Assembly (NCBI RefSeq): GCF_023073355.1
Contig: NZ_JADPJI010000005.1
Span: 2,108,001 to 2,172,000 of the forward strand
Length of the DNA stretch: 64,000 nucleotides
Origin: Bradyrhizobium sp. 199
GTDB taxonomy: Bacteria > Pseudomonadota > Alphaproteobacteria > Rhizobiales > Xanthobacteraceae
Direction of reading: 5' to 3'
Below are positions 33,512 through 41,917 of this stretch, piece after piece. Positions within the stretch are counted from its first letter, which is position 1. Each line of letters starts with the position of its first letter. The notes under the pieces were generated by a model that was not told where the DNA came from, made no database searches, and saw only the letters and a program-made list of their open reading frames with translations. The translations under genes and the position numbers were made by a program.

Positions 33512-35296
33512 GTGCATAGTCGGGCAAAGCCCTTGCTCTTGTCAGGTTCATTCATTGTGGCATCCTTTGGACGTGTGATTTCGGTTCGCGGATCGCTCGC
33601 CCGGGTTGGCCTGCTGGCTGAAAGCCGGCTGCCGATCTCGGAAGTTCGGGCAACCGTCGGCCGTTTTGTCAGCATCCGTTGCGCTAGCTCGGTCATCGTT
33701 GCGATGATCACCGAGGTGTCTTGCGAAAACATGTCGAGCGCCGAGAACTTCATCGCGATCGCCTCGGTCGATCTGCTCGGCGAAATTCTCAACGCGGCCG
33801 ACAGGGCCAAATTCCAGCGCGGCGTTACCAACTATCCTACCATCGGCGATTCCGTCGACCTGATCACGAGCCAGGAGCTGCGTACGATCTACGCGCCGAC
33901 CGGGTCGGACCAGATCAACGTCGGCTTTCTTCAGCAGGACTCCTCCGTCATCGCCTATGTCGACATCGAGGAAATGCTCTCCAAGCACTTTGCAGTGCTG
34001 GGGTCGACCGGCGTCGGCAAATCGACCGGCGTTTCGCTGCTGCTCAACGAAATCCTCAAGGCCCGCCCGAACTTGCGCATCTTCCTGCTTGATGTGCACA
34101 ACGAATATGGCCGCTGCTTCGGCGATCGTGCGCTGGTGCTCAATCCGCGCAATCTGAAACTGCCATTCTGGCTGTTCAATTTCGAGGAAATCGTCGACGT
34201 GCTGTTCGGCGGCCGCGCGGGCGTGCCCGAGGAGCTCGATGTCCTTGCCGAGGTCATTCCGCTGGCCAAGGGCGTCTACACCCAGTACCAGAACGCCGAC
34301 CGCATCGGGCTCAAGCGCATCGATCCCAAGCAGATCGGCTACACCGTCGACACGCCGGTGCCCTATCGCCTGGTCGATCTGATGTCGCTGATCGACGAGC
34401 GCATGGGCAAGCTCGAAAACCGTTCCTCGCGCATCATCTATCACAAGCTGATCTCCCGCATCGAGGCGGTCCGTAACGACCCGCGCTACGCCTTCATGTT
34501 CGACAATGCCAATGTCGGCGGCGACACGATGGCCGAGGTGATCAGTCATCTGTTCCGCCTGCCGGCGAACGGCAAGCCGATGACGGTGATGCAGCTTGCC
34601 GGCTTCCCGGCCGAGGTCATCGATTCCGTCGTCTCGGTGCTCTGCCGCATGGCCTTCGACTTCGGCCTGTGGAGCGACGGCGTTTCGCCGATGCTGTTCG
34701 TCTGCGAAGAGGCCCACCGCTACGCCTCCGCCGATCGCAATGTCGGCTTTGGGCCGACCCGCAAGGCGGTGTCGCGCATCGCCAAGGAAGGCCGGAAATA
34801 CGGCGTCTATCTCGGCCTCATCACCCAGCGTCCGGCCGAGCTCGACGCCACCATCATCTCCCAGTGCAACACGCTGTTCACGATGCGCCTTGCCAACGAG
34901 CGCGACCAGGCGCTGCTCCGCGCCGCGGTGTCGGACGCCGCCGCGAACCTGCTCTCCTTCGTGCCGTCACTCGGCACGCGTGAAGTGCTGGCGTTCGGCG
35001 AAGGCGTCGCACTACCGACGCGCTTGCGCTTCAAGGAGGTGCCACCGCATCAACTGCCGCGCGGCGAAGCCACCATCTCGAGCGTACCCTCCGTCACCTC
35101 CGGCCACGACATGCATTTCGTCGGCGCCGTGCTCGAGCGCTGGCGCGGCGCCACCTCGCAGCGCGACGTGCCGAACGATCCGGTTTTCTCGGCCCCGCCC
35201 GCCAAGACGCTCTCCAACATCGAGGCCCCGATGCTGCAGCCCTCGATGGGGCTTGATCCGGACCGCTTCTCGCTCTTGAAGAAGCCGCTGCGGTAA
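33512..35296 (+). CDS. HerA-like (DUF87) ATP-binding protein
   Basis: This 594-residue hexameric-translocase-type ATPase has an N-terminal HAS-barrel (FGRVISVRGSLARVGLLAESR), Walker A LGSTGVGKSTG at about residue 163, Walker B MLFVCEEAHRY at about 394-404, and an arginine-rich GRKYGVYLGLITQRP segment. HerA pumps DNA with the nuclease NurA in recombination; no NurA-like gene is adjacent. The start is uncertain: the frame opens with a GTG giving 594 residues, while a GTG 15 codons later just before ASFGRV would fit the domain boundary better. Confidence 0.82.
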   Translation: MHSRAKPLLLSGSFIVASFGRVISVRGSLARVGLLAESRLPISEVRATVGRFVSIRCASSVIVAMITEVSCENMSSAENFIAIASVDLLGEILNAADRAKFQRGVTNYPTIGDSVDLITSQELRTIYAPTGSDQINVGFLQQDSSVIAYVDIEEMLSKHFAVLGSTGVGKSTGVSLLLNEILKARPNLRIFLLDVHNEYGRCFGDRALVLNPRNLKLPFWLFNFEEIVDVLFGGRAGVPEELDVLAEVIPLAKGVYTQYQNADRIGLKRIDPKQIGYTVDTPVPYRLVDLMSLIDERMGKLENRSSRIIYHKLISRIEAVRNDPRYAFMFDNANVGGDTMAEVISHLFRLPANGKPMTVMQLAGFPAEVIDSVVSVLCRMAFDFGLWSDGVSPMLFVCEEAHRYASADRNVGFGPTRKAVSRIAKEGRKYGVYLGLITQRPAELDATIISQCNTLFTMRLANERDQALLRAAVSDAAANLLSFVPSLGTREVLAFGEGVALPTRLRFKEVPPHQLPRGEATISSVPSVTSGHDMHFVGAVLERWRGATSQRDVPNDPVFSAPPAKTLSNIEAPMLQPSMGLDPDRFSLLKKPLR

Positions 35297-35301
35297 CGAG
35301 T

Positions 35302-35466
35302 CTCGTGTCCCGGACGCGCTGCAACGTGAAACGCTGCTGCGCAGAGCCGGAACCGGACGGCAACACGGTACATGTGGAGTGATGGGCCCCGGCTCTGCAG
35401 CGCACCGCTGACGGGACGATGCTCCGCATTCCCCAGGAAAGCGCTGCGCTGCGTCCGGAACACGAG
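35302..35466. repeat. 165-base imperfect inverted repeat after the HerA-like gene
   Basis: CTCGTGTCCCGGACGC (35302-35317) pairs with GCGTCCGGAACACGAG (35451-35466) with one mismatch, and GCAGAGCCGG (35341-35350) pairs with CCGGCTCTGC (35389-35398). The transcript would form a long branched hairpin. I recall similar elements in Bradyrhizobium intergenic DNA. The remaining 400 bases up to the next gene hold one short hairpin and no convincing gene. Confidence 0.65.
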
Positions 35467-35702
35467 ATTTACGGCCTCGGGGGGCGTCTCGCCCGCATCG
35501 ACTATGTTTTGCCGGCTCCAAGCCGGCTTCCCAACCGATGACAAAACCCGCGCACCACCTGGGTTTCGCGTTCGCGGCCTGACCAGCGCCGCCTGCACCT
35601 TCCTCGCCGCCTGCCTCGGAATCGTCTGCGGCGCCGGACAATGGAAGATGGTGGTCGTCGCGTCGGTGCTGGCGAAAAATGATGCCGCCAGCGGAGAATA
35701 AA

Positions 35703-35721
35703 GTTCCCGCTTGACGGGAAC
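35703..35721. other. Short perfect hairpin
   Basis: GTTCCCG and CGGGAAC are 7-base arms around CTTGA. There is no T-run on either side, so termination is not clear. It lies in the long gap between the HerA-like gene and the next gene. Confidence 0.4.
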
Positions 35722-35863
35722 CTAGGCGATTCCACAATCTCACACGTTTTATTAAGAGTCTCGCCCCCTACTAGCACAAACACTTCGGCACAACCTCCAC
35801 AGTTTCCCCCAAGAGCAAGGGCGGAGACGCGGACGAATCGTGCCTGCTAAAGGGCGCCATCTC

Positions 35864-36778
35864 ATGAACCTGCGAGCATCCATCGTCGCGACGTGCATCG
35901 GCGCGACATTCTTCGGAGTTGGCTACGCCTGGAACTACCAGCCCGACATCATCCATCCCGATGAAATCTGGAGCATGTTTCAATCCGAGCATCGCAGGGC
36001 CCGAGCGGCGGTCTCTCGCATGCTCATCGAGCCGAGTTCGGCCCATTTCAGCGGCCTGCGAACGGTCGAGGCAGACGCTGCGCGATACGTATGCGGCGCG
36101 GTGAAAGCGAAGAACAAGGCCGGCCACTCCGTCGATGCCGCGTTCGTCTACACCGTCGCCAGCGACCTTGCCCGGGTCGACGACGACGGCCGGATGACGT
36201 CCCGGCACTCTCCCTACAAGTCGTGCCCAACTGCGAGCGACGTCAGGACCGCCGAACAACATATGCCGGTAGCACCCGGCGCGCTGGCGGTGGCCAAGGT
36301 CGTCGGAAAGGTCATTCCTCAATCCAGCGGCGGGACAATGGAGCAACAGCTTGGCCAACTCGCCGCGCAGACAGCGGCTGTGGCGCCGGGATTTGCCTCC
36401 TCGTCGGGTCCGGTCGGGACGGGACTGGCCCCGGCAGGGCAGCCTTCAGTTTCGAAAGTGAAGGCCGCACCCGACAGCGAACTCACCTGGCAGGCCGAAC
36501 GGCCGCCGAGCGCGTGGCCGGCGCTCCCCTCAGGCCAATGCCCGACGAAATCGGCGCAGGAGCGGACGGCCGCCGAAACCTTGGCGCTTGCGAAGGATAT
36601 CGAAGGCCGCTGGGAGCAGTCGAGGACATTGCAGGCGCCGACGAAGCGTGTGTCGCCAGAAGAAATCAAGCAGGCACGCTGCGCGCTGCTTGCGATTGAT
36701 CCCGCCGACAAGGCCTATCCGCAGGCTTGGGCGGCCTTCGTGCGGCTGCGGAACATCGATCGAGAACTGGCCGGTTGA
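35864..36778 (+). CDS. Exported or membrane-anchored hypothetical protein, 304 aa
   Basis: The N-terminus MNLRASIVATCIGATFFGVGYAW is a signal peptide or single membrane anchor; the rest is soluble. The N-terminal third has SRMLIEPSSAHFSGLRTVEADAARYVCGAVKAKN, a pattern seen in Rhizobiales proteins that I cannot name. A low-complexity middle (Ala, Pro, Gly, Ser) leads to a helical C-terminus. The chosen ATG is eight codons after a GTG that opens the frame; AAAGGG lies before it. Function unknown; neighbours give no clue. Confidence 0.65.
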   Translation: MNLRASIVATCIGATFFGVGYAWNYQPDIIHPDEIWSMFQSEHRRARAAVSRMLIEPSSAHFSGLRTVEADAARYVCGAVKAKNKAGHSVDAAFVYTVASDLARVDDDGRMTSRHSPYKSCPTASDVRTAEQHMPVAPGALAVAKVVGKVIPQSSGGTMEQQLGQLAAQTAAVAPGFASSSGPVGTGLAPAGQPSVSKVKAAPDSELTWQAERPPSAWPALPSGQCPTKSAQERTAAETLALAKDIEGRWEQSRTLQAPTKRVSPEEIKQARCALLAIDPADKAYPQAWAAFVRLRNIDRELAG

Positions 36779-37100
36779 AGCCATACGCTCGCTGCGCAGC
36801 GATGCAATCGCCGCGCGGCCGCTAATCATCGTCCGCCGGACCGCACCAGCCCGGCAGATAGATCCGCATCCTTGCTCTTCGCCGCGGCCAAAAGACGGGA
36901 ACGAAGGCCTGAAGTCCTTGGCCGTCACTATGCCGTTGCAACCGGTCCGCCGCCGACCTAACAGCTGGTTCCGCGGCTCCGCGCCGATCCATGCACAATA
37001 GTGCGAGCACACAAATGCACGCAGGCATTGAGAATATTTTCTGCAACGCGTTCACCGCCTGTGCTATCTAAAATCGCTGCTTCGGAGTGATCCCCGCCCC
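36779..37100. other. Intergenic stretch without a convincing gene
   Basis: A minus-strand open frame (77 codons, ending at 36822) has a hydrophobic start and a PGWCGPADDD end, but no clear ribosome site and unusual Arg-rich content; it could be a decayed small secreted protein. Otherwise nothing is recognised. Confidence 0.4.
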
Positions 37101-37442
37101 ATGAATAGCCAGCGGCCCATAAGCTCTGACGAGGAGCACCGGGTGCTCCAGTTCAGGCCGCGCACCTCCCCTTCGCCAACGGTCCACCGCGGCAGTGGCA
37201 CCGTGCGGCCGTTGCGCGTCGCGCCCGAACCGCTGGACCTGTCACGCTACGAGCAGCCCCGCGCTGAGCCCGACGACTTTCGCCATCGCATGCTCGCGAA
37301 CATCGCGGCGTTGGCCTTCACCATCGCGCTGACCGCAATCGGAATTTGGCTGGCGGTCAGCATCGCCGACCTGCGCCGGACTCAGGATTGCGTGCTGATG
37401 GGCCGTCGCGACTGCGCCAAGATCACGACGCCACATATCTAG
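37101..37442 (+). CDS. Small single-span membrane protein, 113 aa
   Basis: About 65 polar, Pro- and Arg-rich residues are followed by one membrane span (ANIAALAFTIALTAIGIWLAV, about residues 66-86) and a short tail with two Cys (QDCVLMGRRDCAKI). This looks like a type II-like or tail-anchored inner-membrane protein. No domain is recognised. A GGAG lies about 13 bases before the ATG, rather far. It precedes the very-long-chain fatty acid cluster by 220 bases and is probably separate from it. Confidence 0.65.
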   Translation: MNSQRPISSDEEHRVLQFRPRTSPSPTVHRGSGTVRPLRVAPEPLDLSRYEQPRAEPDDFRHRMLANIAALAFTIALTAIGIWLAVSIADLRRTQDCVLMGRRDCAKITTPHI

Positions 37443-37662
37443 GCCCGATCTGCCGCCGGCGCCGGCGGAAACGGCTCCGGCGGGCATCCCCAGCCCCGTC
37501 TCCTCGCCTGCCCGGCTCCATTGAACTCGGGGCGGCGCTCCGATATACGGGCTTTCGACCCGGCCAGAGGGGGGTTGAGGGCGTCATCAGGGGCGCGATG
37601 CCCACCCACCGTGCCACTCTGGATAACCTGAAACATATCCGCAATATATCAAAGGCTTAGTG

Positions 37663-37950
37663 ATGTCTTCCACATTCGATCAGGTCGCCACGATCATCGC
37701 TGAAACCTGCGACATCCCGCGCGACACGATCACGCCCGATAGCCATGCCATCGATGATCTCGGCATCGACAGCCTCGATTTCCTGGACATCGCGTTCGCG
37801 ATCGACAAGCAGTTCGGCATCAAGCTGCCGCTGGAAAAGTGGACCCAGGAGGTCAACGACGGCAAGGCGACCACCGAGCAGTATTTCGTGCTGAAGAACC
37901 TGTGCGCCCGCATCGACGAACTGGTTGCGGCCAAGGGCGCGAGCGCCTAA
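37663..37950 (+). CDS. acpXL: Acyl carrier protein AcpXL
   Basis: This 95-residue acyl carrier protein carries the growing 27-hydroxyoctacosanoate-type chain for lipid A. The phosphopantetheine attachment Ser37 is in LGIDSLDFLD. Its length and C-terminal extension (YFVLKNLCARIDELVA) differ from the standard 78-residue ACP and fit AcpXL of rhizobia. The ATG after AAAGG is used; a GTG directly before it would add one residue. It is the first gene of a five-gene cluster ending in the acyltransferase LpxXL. Confidence 0.92.
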   Translation: MSSTFDQVATIIAETCDIPRDTITPDSHAIDDLGIDSLDFLDIAFAIDKQFGIKLPLEKWTQEVNDGKATTEQYFVLKNLCARIDELVAAKGASA

Positions 37951-37960
37951 GCGCGCGGTC

Positions 37961-38431
37961 ATGCAACTCGAATACTTCCACATGATCGATCGCATCGTCG
38001 ACCTCAAGGTCGACGAGAAGACGATCGTCGTCGAAGCCCAGGTCCCGCAGGAGAGCACCATCTTCGAGGGGCACTTCCCGGGTTACCCCTTGATGCCCGG
38101 CGTGCTCCTGATCGAATCGATGGCGCAGGCCTCGGGCTGGCTTCAACTCGGCGTGTTCAAGTTCGAGCGCATGCCCATCCTGGCCGCCGTCAAGGAGGCC
38201 AAGGTGCGCGGCTCGGTTTTGCCCGGAGAACTCATGAGCATCGAGGCGAGCCTCGTCCATGAAGGCTCGGGCTACGCCATGACCGAGGCCAAGATCAGGG
38301 TCGGCGGCAAGCTGCGCGCCAATTCGGCACTGACCTTCACGCTGATTCCCTTCCCCAATGCGGATATGCGCGGATACATGGCGAAAGTCGCCGAGCGCGT
38401 CGGCTTTCCGCAACAGGCCGTAACGCCATGA
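37961..38431 (+). CDS. fabZXL: 3-hydroxyacyl-ACP dehydratase FabZXL
   Basis: This 156-residue hot-dog-fold dehydratase has its catalytic His38 in EGHFPGYPLMPG and acidic partner Glu52 in LIESMAQASGW. It removes water from the 3-hydroxyacyl chain during elongation of the lipid A very-long-chain fatty acid. It starts ten bases after acpXL and overlaps the next gene by ATGA. A general FabZ would be similar; the context decides the name. Confidence 0.9.
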   Translation: MQLEYFHMIDRIVDLKVDEKTIVVEAQVPQESTIFEGHFPGYPLMPGVLLIESMAQASGWLQLGVFKFERMPILAAVKEAKVRGSVLPGELMSIEASLVHEGSGYAMTEAKIRVGGKLRANSALTFTLIPFPNADMRGYMAKVAERVGFPQQAVTP

Positions 38432-39636
38432 CTGACACTTCCGCTGCGAAGCCAGGCCAGACCGAAGTCTGGATCACCGGCATTGGACTCGCCACCTCGC
38501 TCGGCGAGGGCCTGGACGCCAACTGGGCCGCGCTCCAGCAAAAGCGCATCAATGTCGACGAGAAGGGCTTTGCCCCCTACATCGTGCATCCCCTGATGCC
38601 CGTCACCTTCGACAGTCAGATCCCGAAGAAGGGCGACCAGCGCCAGATGGAAGCCTGGCAGCGCATCGGCACCTATGCCGCGGGCCTTGCGCTCGATTCC
38701 GCCGGCATCAAGGGCAACAAGGATATCCTGTCGAAGATCGACATGGTGGTGGCCGCCGGCGGTGGCGAGCGCGATCTCAACGTCGACACAGGCGTGCTGA
38801 CCGCCGAAGCCAACGGAGCTAACGCGCCCGGCTTCCTCAACGAACGGCTGATGAGCGATTTGCGCCCCACCTTGTTCCTGGCGCAGCTCTCTAACCTGCT
38901 CGCCGGCAACATCGCCATCGTGCATGGTCTTGGCGGCACCTCGCGCACCTTCATGGGCGAAGAGGTCGCCGGCGCCGACGCGGCGCGTATCGCGCTGTCG
39001 CGCATCGCCTCGGGCGAGAGTGACATCGCGCTGGTCGGCGGCTCGCACAATGGCGAGCGCAAGGACTTGCTCGTCCTCTACGAATTCGGCGACTTCAACC
39101 TCAAGGACAAGTTCGCCCCCGTGTGGGCGCGCAAGGACCATCCCGGCTTCGCGCTCGGCTCGGCCGGCGCGTTCCTGGTGCTGGAATCGCGGGCACATGC
39201 GGAAGCGCGCGGCGCCAAGCCGTTCGCGAAGCTGTCGAGCGTCGTTGCCGATCTCGCCCGGCGCAAGCAGGGTGGCGACATGACCGCGACGCTGGAGCAA
39301 CTGTGGGCCAAGCTGCCCAAGCGCGAGGGCAAGGGCGCGATCATATCAGGCGCGACCGGTGCCGAGCCCGCGACCTCGGAGGAGCGTGGCTTCCTGCAGG
39401 CCCACGCGGATTTTCCGGTGCGCTCGACCGGCACGATGTTCGGTCACACCATGGAGACGCAATTCCCGCTCGGCATCGCGCTCGCCGCGCTGTCGATCTC
39501 GCGCGGTGCGCTGTTCCCGCCGAACGATTCCACGGGCACCGAGATTGAAATGCAGGGAGCGCCCACCCAGATTGTGGTGGTGGGAGCCGGACACTGGCGC
39601 GGCGAAGGCATGGCGCTGGTCGAGGCAGTTGGCTAG
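38428..39636 (+). CDS. fabF2XL: Ketosynthase-like protein FabF2XL lacking the catalytic Cys
   Basis: This 402-residue protein is thiolase-fold and FabF-like over its whole length, but the nucleophile position reads GGTSRTF (Ser172 or its neighbour instead of Cys) and the first active-site His, normally in NAHGT, is lost (ISGATGAEPA, 306-315). The second His (FGHTMET, His340) and the Gly-rich C-terminus are kept. It can hardly condense on its own. As with chain-length factors of type II polyketide systems, it probably pairs with the complete enzyme encoded next to it. Overlaps fabZXL by four bases. Confidence 0.88.
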   Translation: MTDTSAAKPGQTEVWITGIGLATSLGEGLDANWAALQQKRINVDEKGFAPYIVHPLMPVTFDSQIPKKGDQRQMEAWQRIGTYAAGLALDSAGIKGNKDILSKIDMVVAAGGGERDLNVDTGVLTAEANGANAPGFLNERLMSDLRPTLFLAQLSNLLAGNIAIVHGLGGTSRTFMGEEVAGADAARIALSRIASGESDIALVGGSHNGERKDLLVLYEFGDFNLKDKFAPVWARKDHPGFALGSAGAFLVLESRAHAEARGAKPFAKLSSVVADLARRKQGGDMTATLEQLWAKLPKREGKGAIISGATGAEPATSEERGFLQAHADFPVRSTGTMFGHTMETQFPLGIALAALSISRGALFPPNDSTGTEIEMQGAPTQIVVVGAGHWRGEGMALVEAVG

Positions 39637-39654
39637 CTCATCCGGGGGATCGAC

Positions 39655-40932
39655 ATGACTGCACCACGCGACAAACTCGGGCGTCCCGTCGTCGTCGTCA
39701 CCGGCATGGGCATCATGACCTCGCTCGGTGCCGGCAAGGCCGACAATTGGGCGAAGCTCGTCGCCGGCGAATCCGGTATCCGCACCATCACGCGCTTTCC
39801 GGTCGACGGCCTGAAGACCACGATGGCCGGCACTGTCGATTTTGTCAGCGTCGATCCGTTCTCCTCCACCGGCCTGTCCGAGCGCATGGCCGAGTTGGTG
39901 ACGGAGGAAGCACTCGAGCAGGCCGGCATCGGCGCCAAGGCCGATTTCCCGGGTCCGCTGTTCCTGGCTGTCGCACCGGTCGAAGTCGAATGGCCGCAGC
40001 GCCGCGAGCTCGGCCGCGCCGTCGGTTCGCCCGACTTCACCTATGACGATTTGCTGCGCATCTCCGGTGGCGGCAAGTACAGTGCCTATCATCACCGCTT
40101 CATGTTCGGCTCGGTGGCCGCGCACTTGGCCGAGACTTTCGGCACCAAGGGCTCGCCGATTTCGCTATCGACGGCCTGCGCCTCGGGTGCGACCTCGATC
40201 CAGCTCGGCGTCGAGGCGATCCGCCGCGGCGAGACTGATGCTGCGCTGTGCGTCGCGACCGACGGCACCGTGAACCCCGAAGCGCTGGTGCGGTTCTCGC
40301 TGCTTTCGGCGCTGTCGACCCAGAACGATCCGCCGCAGGCGGCCTCCCGCCCCTTCTCGAAGAACCGCGACGGCTTCGTCATGGCCGAAGGCGCAGGCGC
40401 CCTGGTGCTGGAAAGCTACGAAGCCGCTGTCGCGCGCGGCGCAAAGATCCTGGGCGTGATCGCCGGCTGCGGTGAGCTCACCGATTCCTTCCACCGCACC
40501 CGCTCCTCGCCCGACGGCAAGCCGATCATCGGCTGCATGAACAAGACGCTGGCCGATGCCGGCATGACGCCGGATCAGATCGACCACATCAACGCGCACG
40601 GCACCGCGACGCCCGAGAACGACAAGATGGAGTTCAACACGACGTCGGCCGTGTTCGGCGAGCGCGCGCAGCAGATCCCGGTCACCTCCAACAAGTCGAT
40701 GGTCGGCCACACCATCTCGGCGGCGGGCGCCGTCGAGGCGATCTTCTCGCTGCTAACGCTTGAGCATCAGCGCATCCCACCGACGATCAATTACGAGACC
40801 CCGGATCCCACGATCCTGTTCAACGTGGTCGGCAACACGGCGCGCGACGCCCGCGTCACCGCGGTCATGTCGAACTCGTTCGGCTTCGGCGGCCAGAACG
40901 CCTCGCTGATCCTGACCCGCGAACCGGCCTGA
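39655..40932 (+). CDS. fabF1XL: Beta-ketoacyl-ACP synthase FabF1XL
   Basis: This 425-residue condensing enzyme is complete: nucleophile Cys175 in STACASGAT, His315 in NAHGTATPEN and His352 in MVGHTISAAG. It elongates the acyl chain on AcpXL to the C26-C30 length found in rhizobial lipid A. It follows fabF2XL by 18 bases and precedes lpxXL by eight. It is likely to work as a heterodimer with the Cys-less partner, by analogy with polyketide KS-CLF pairs. Confidence 0.92.
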   Translation: MTAPRDKLGRPVVVVTGMGIMTSLGAGKADNWAKLVAGESGIRTITRFPVDGLKTTMAGTVDFVSVDPFSSTGLSERMAELVTEEALEQAGIGAKADFPGPLFLAVAPVEVEWPQRRELGRAVGSPDFTYDDLLRISGGGKYSAYHHRFMFGSVAAHLAETFGTKGSPISLSTACASGATSIQLGVEAIRRGETDAALCVATDGTVNPEALVRFSLLSALSTQNDPPQAASRPFSKNRDGFVMAEGAGALVLESYEAAVARGAKILGVIAGCGELTDSFHRTRSSPDGKPIIGCMNKTLADAGMTPDQIDHINAHGTATPENDKMEFNTTSAVFGERAQQIPVTSNKSMVGHTISAAGAVEAIFSLLTLEHQRIPPTINYETPDPTILFNVVGNTARDARVTAVMSNSFGFGGQNASLILTREPA

Positions 40933-40940
40933 CCGGACGG

Positions 40941-41873
40941 ATGGCGCTGATTCCTATCAGCACGAAGATTCGCGCGCGGAATGCCGCAAAGTCGGTCGGC
41001 GGAGGCCTGATCGGCGCCGCCACCGTCGGCATGCTCCGGACCACGCGCTATTTCGATCCGGTCAAGACCTCGGATTTTTTCGCGCGCGTCACCAAGACGA
41101 TCGGCCCGCGCCTGCGCGAGCACCGCATCGGCCGGGCCAACCTCACGGCCGCCTTTCCCGAGAAGTCGCCGGAGCAGATCGAACATATCCTGATGGGCGT
41201 GTGGGATAATCTCGGCCGCGTCGGCGCCGAGTTCGCCCATATGGATCATGTCTGGGATTACGACCGCGAACATCCCGAGAAGAGCCGGATCGAGTTACCC
41301 AAGCGCAGCATCGAGCTGTTCGACCAGATCCGCGACGACGGCAAGCCGGCGCTGATCTTCGCCGCGCATCTCGCCAATTGGGAATTGCCGGCGCTCGCCG
41401 CCGTCGCACATGGGCTCGATACCGCGATCCTCTACCGCCGCCCGAATATCGCCTCGGCCGACCGCATCATCCAGGAGATGCGCCAGGTCAACATGGGCAC
41501 GCTGATCCCGGCCGGGCGCGACGCGCCGCTGCGGCTGGCACAGGCGCTGAAGGACGGCAAGCACGTCGCCATGCTGATCGACCAGTATCTGACCGGCGGA
41601 GTCGAGGTCACCTTCTTCGGCCGCAAGACCCGCGCCAATCCGATGCTGGCGCGCCTCTTGCGCCAGATCGAATGCCCGATCCACGGCGCCCGCATCATCC
41701 GCCTGCCCGGCGGCCGCTTCACCGCCGAGCTGACCGAGGAAGTCCAGCCGGTGCGCGATGCCGACGGCAAAATCGACATCCAGGGCACGACGCAGGCGAT
41801 CACCAGCGTGGTGGAAAGCTGGGTGCGTGAGCATCCCGAGCAGTGGCTGTGGCTACATCGCAGGTGGCGGTAG
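40941..41873 (+). CDS. lpxXL: Lipid A very-long-chain acyltransferase LpxXL
   Basis: This 310-residue inner-membrane acyltransferase of the LpxL/HtrB family has the catalytic H-x4-E motif at His143-Glu148 (AHLANWE). The GRDAPLRLAQALKDGKHVAMLIDQ segment is also typical. It transfers the very long chain from AcpXL to a hydroxyacyl group of lipid A. It starts directly behind fabF1XL; an alcohol dehydrogenase gene (adhXL) that I recall at this place in Rhizobium is absent. Last gene of the cluster. Confidence 0.9.
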   Translation: MALIPISTKIRARNAAKSVGGGLIGAATVGMLRTTRYFDPVKTSDFFARVTKTIGPRLREHRIGRANLTAAFPEKSPEQIEHILMGVWDNLGRVGAEFAHMDHVWDYDREHPEKSRIELPKRSIELFDQIRDDGKPALIFAAHLANWELPALAAVAHGLDTAILYRRPNIASADRIIQEMRQVNMGTLIPAGRDAPLRLAQALKDGKHVAMLIDQYLTGGVEVTFFGRKTRANPMLARLLRQIECPIHGARIIRLPGGRFTAELTEEVQPVRDADGKIDIQGTTQAITSVVESWVREHPEQWLWLHRRWR

Positions 41874-41917
41874 ACGCGCCGTCATTGCGGGGAGTTCGCA
41901 ATAACGAGTGCGGCCCT

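Noticed and set aside
33512..35296. Possible anti-phage HerA defence system
   Set aside because: Defence-type HerA pairs with SIR2 or a nuclease gene next to it; neither flank encodes one.
35372..35701. Plus-strand 109-codon frame with a hydrophobic stretch near its end
   Set aside because: It overlaps the long inverted repeat and has no ribosome site; the composition looks like read-through of repeat DNA.
36822..37055. Minus-strand 77-codon frame with a hydrophobic start and a PGWCGPADDD end
   Set aside because: No good ribosome site and Arg-rich middle; could be a decayed secreted protein, but support is too weak to call a gene.
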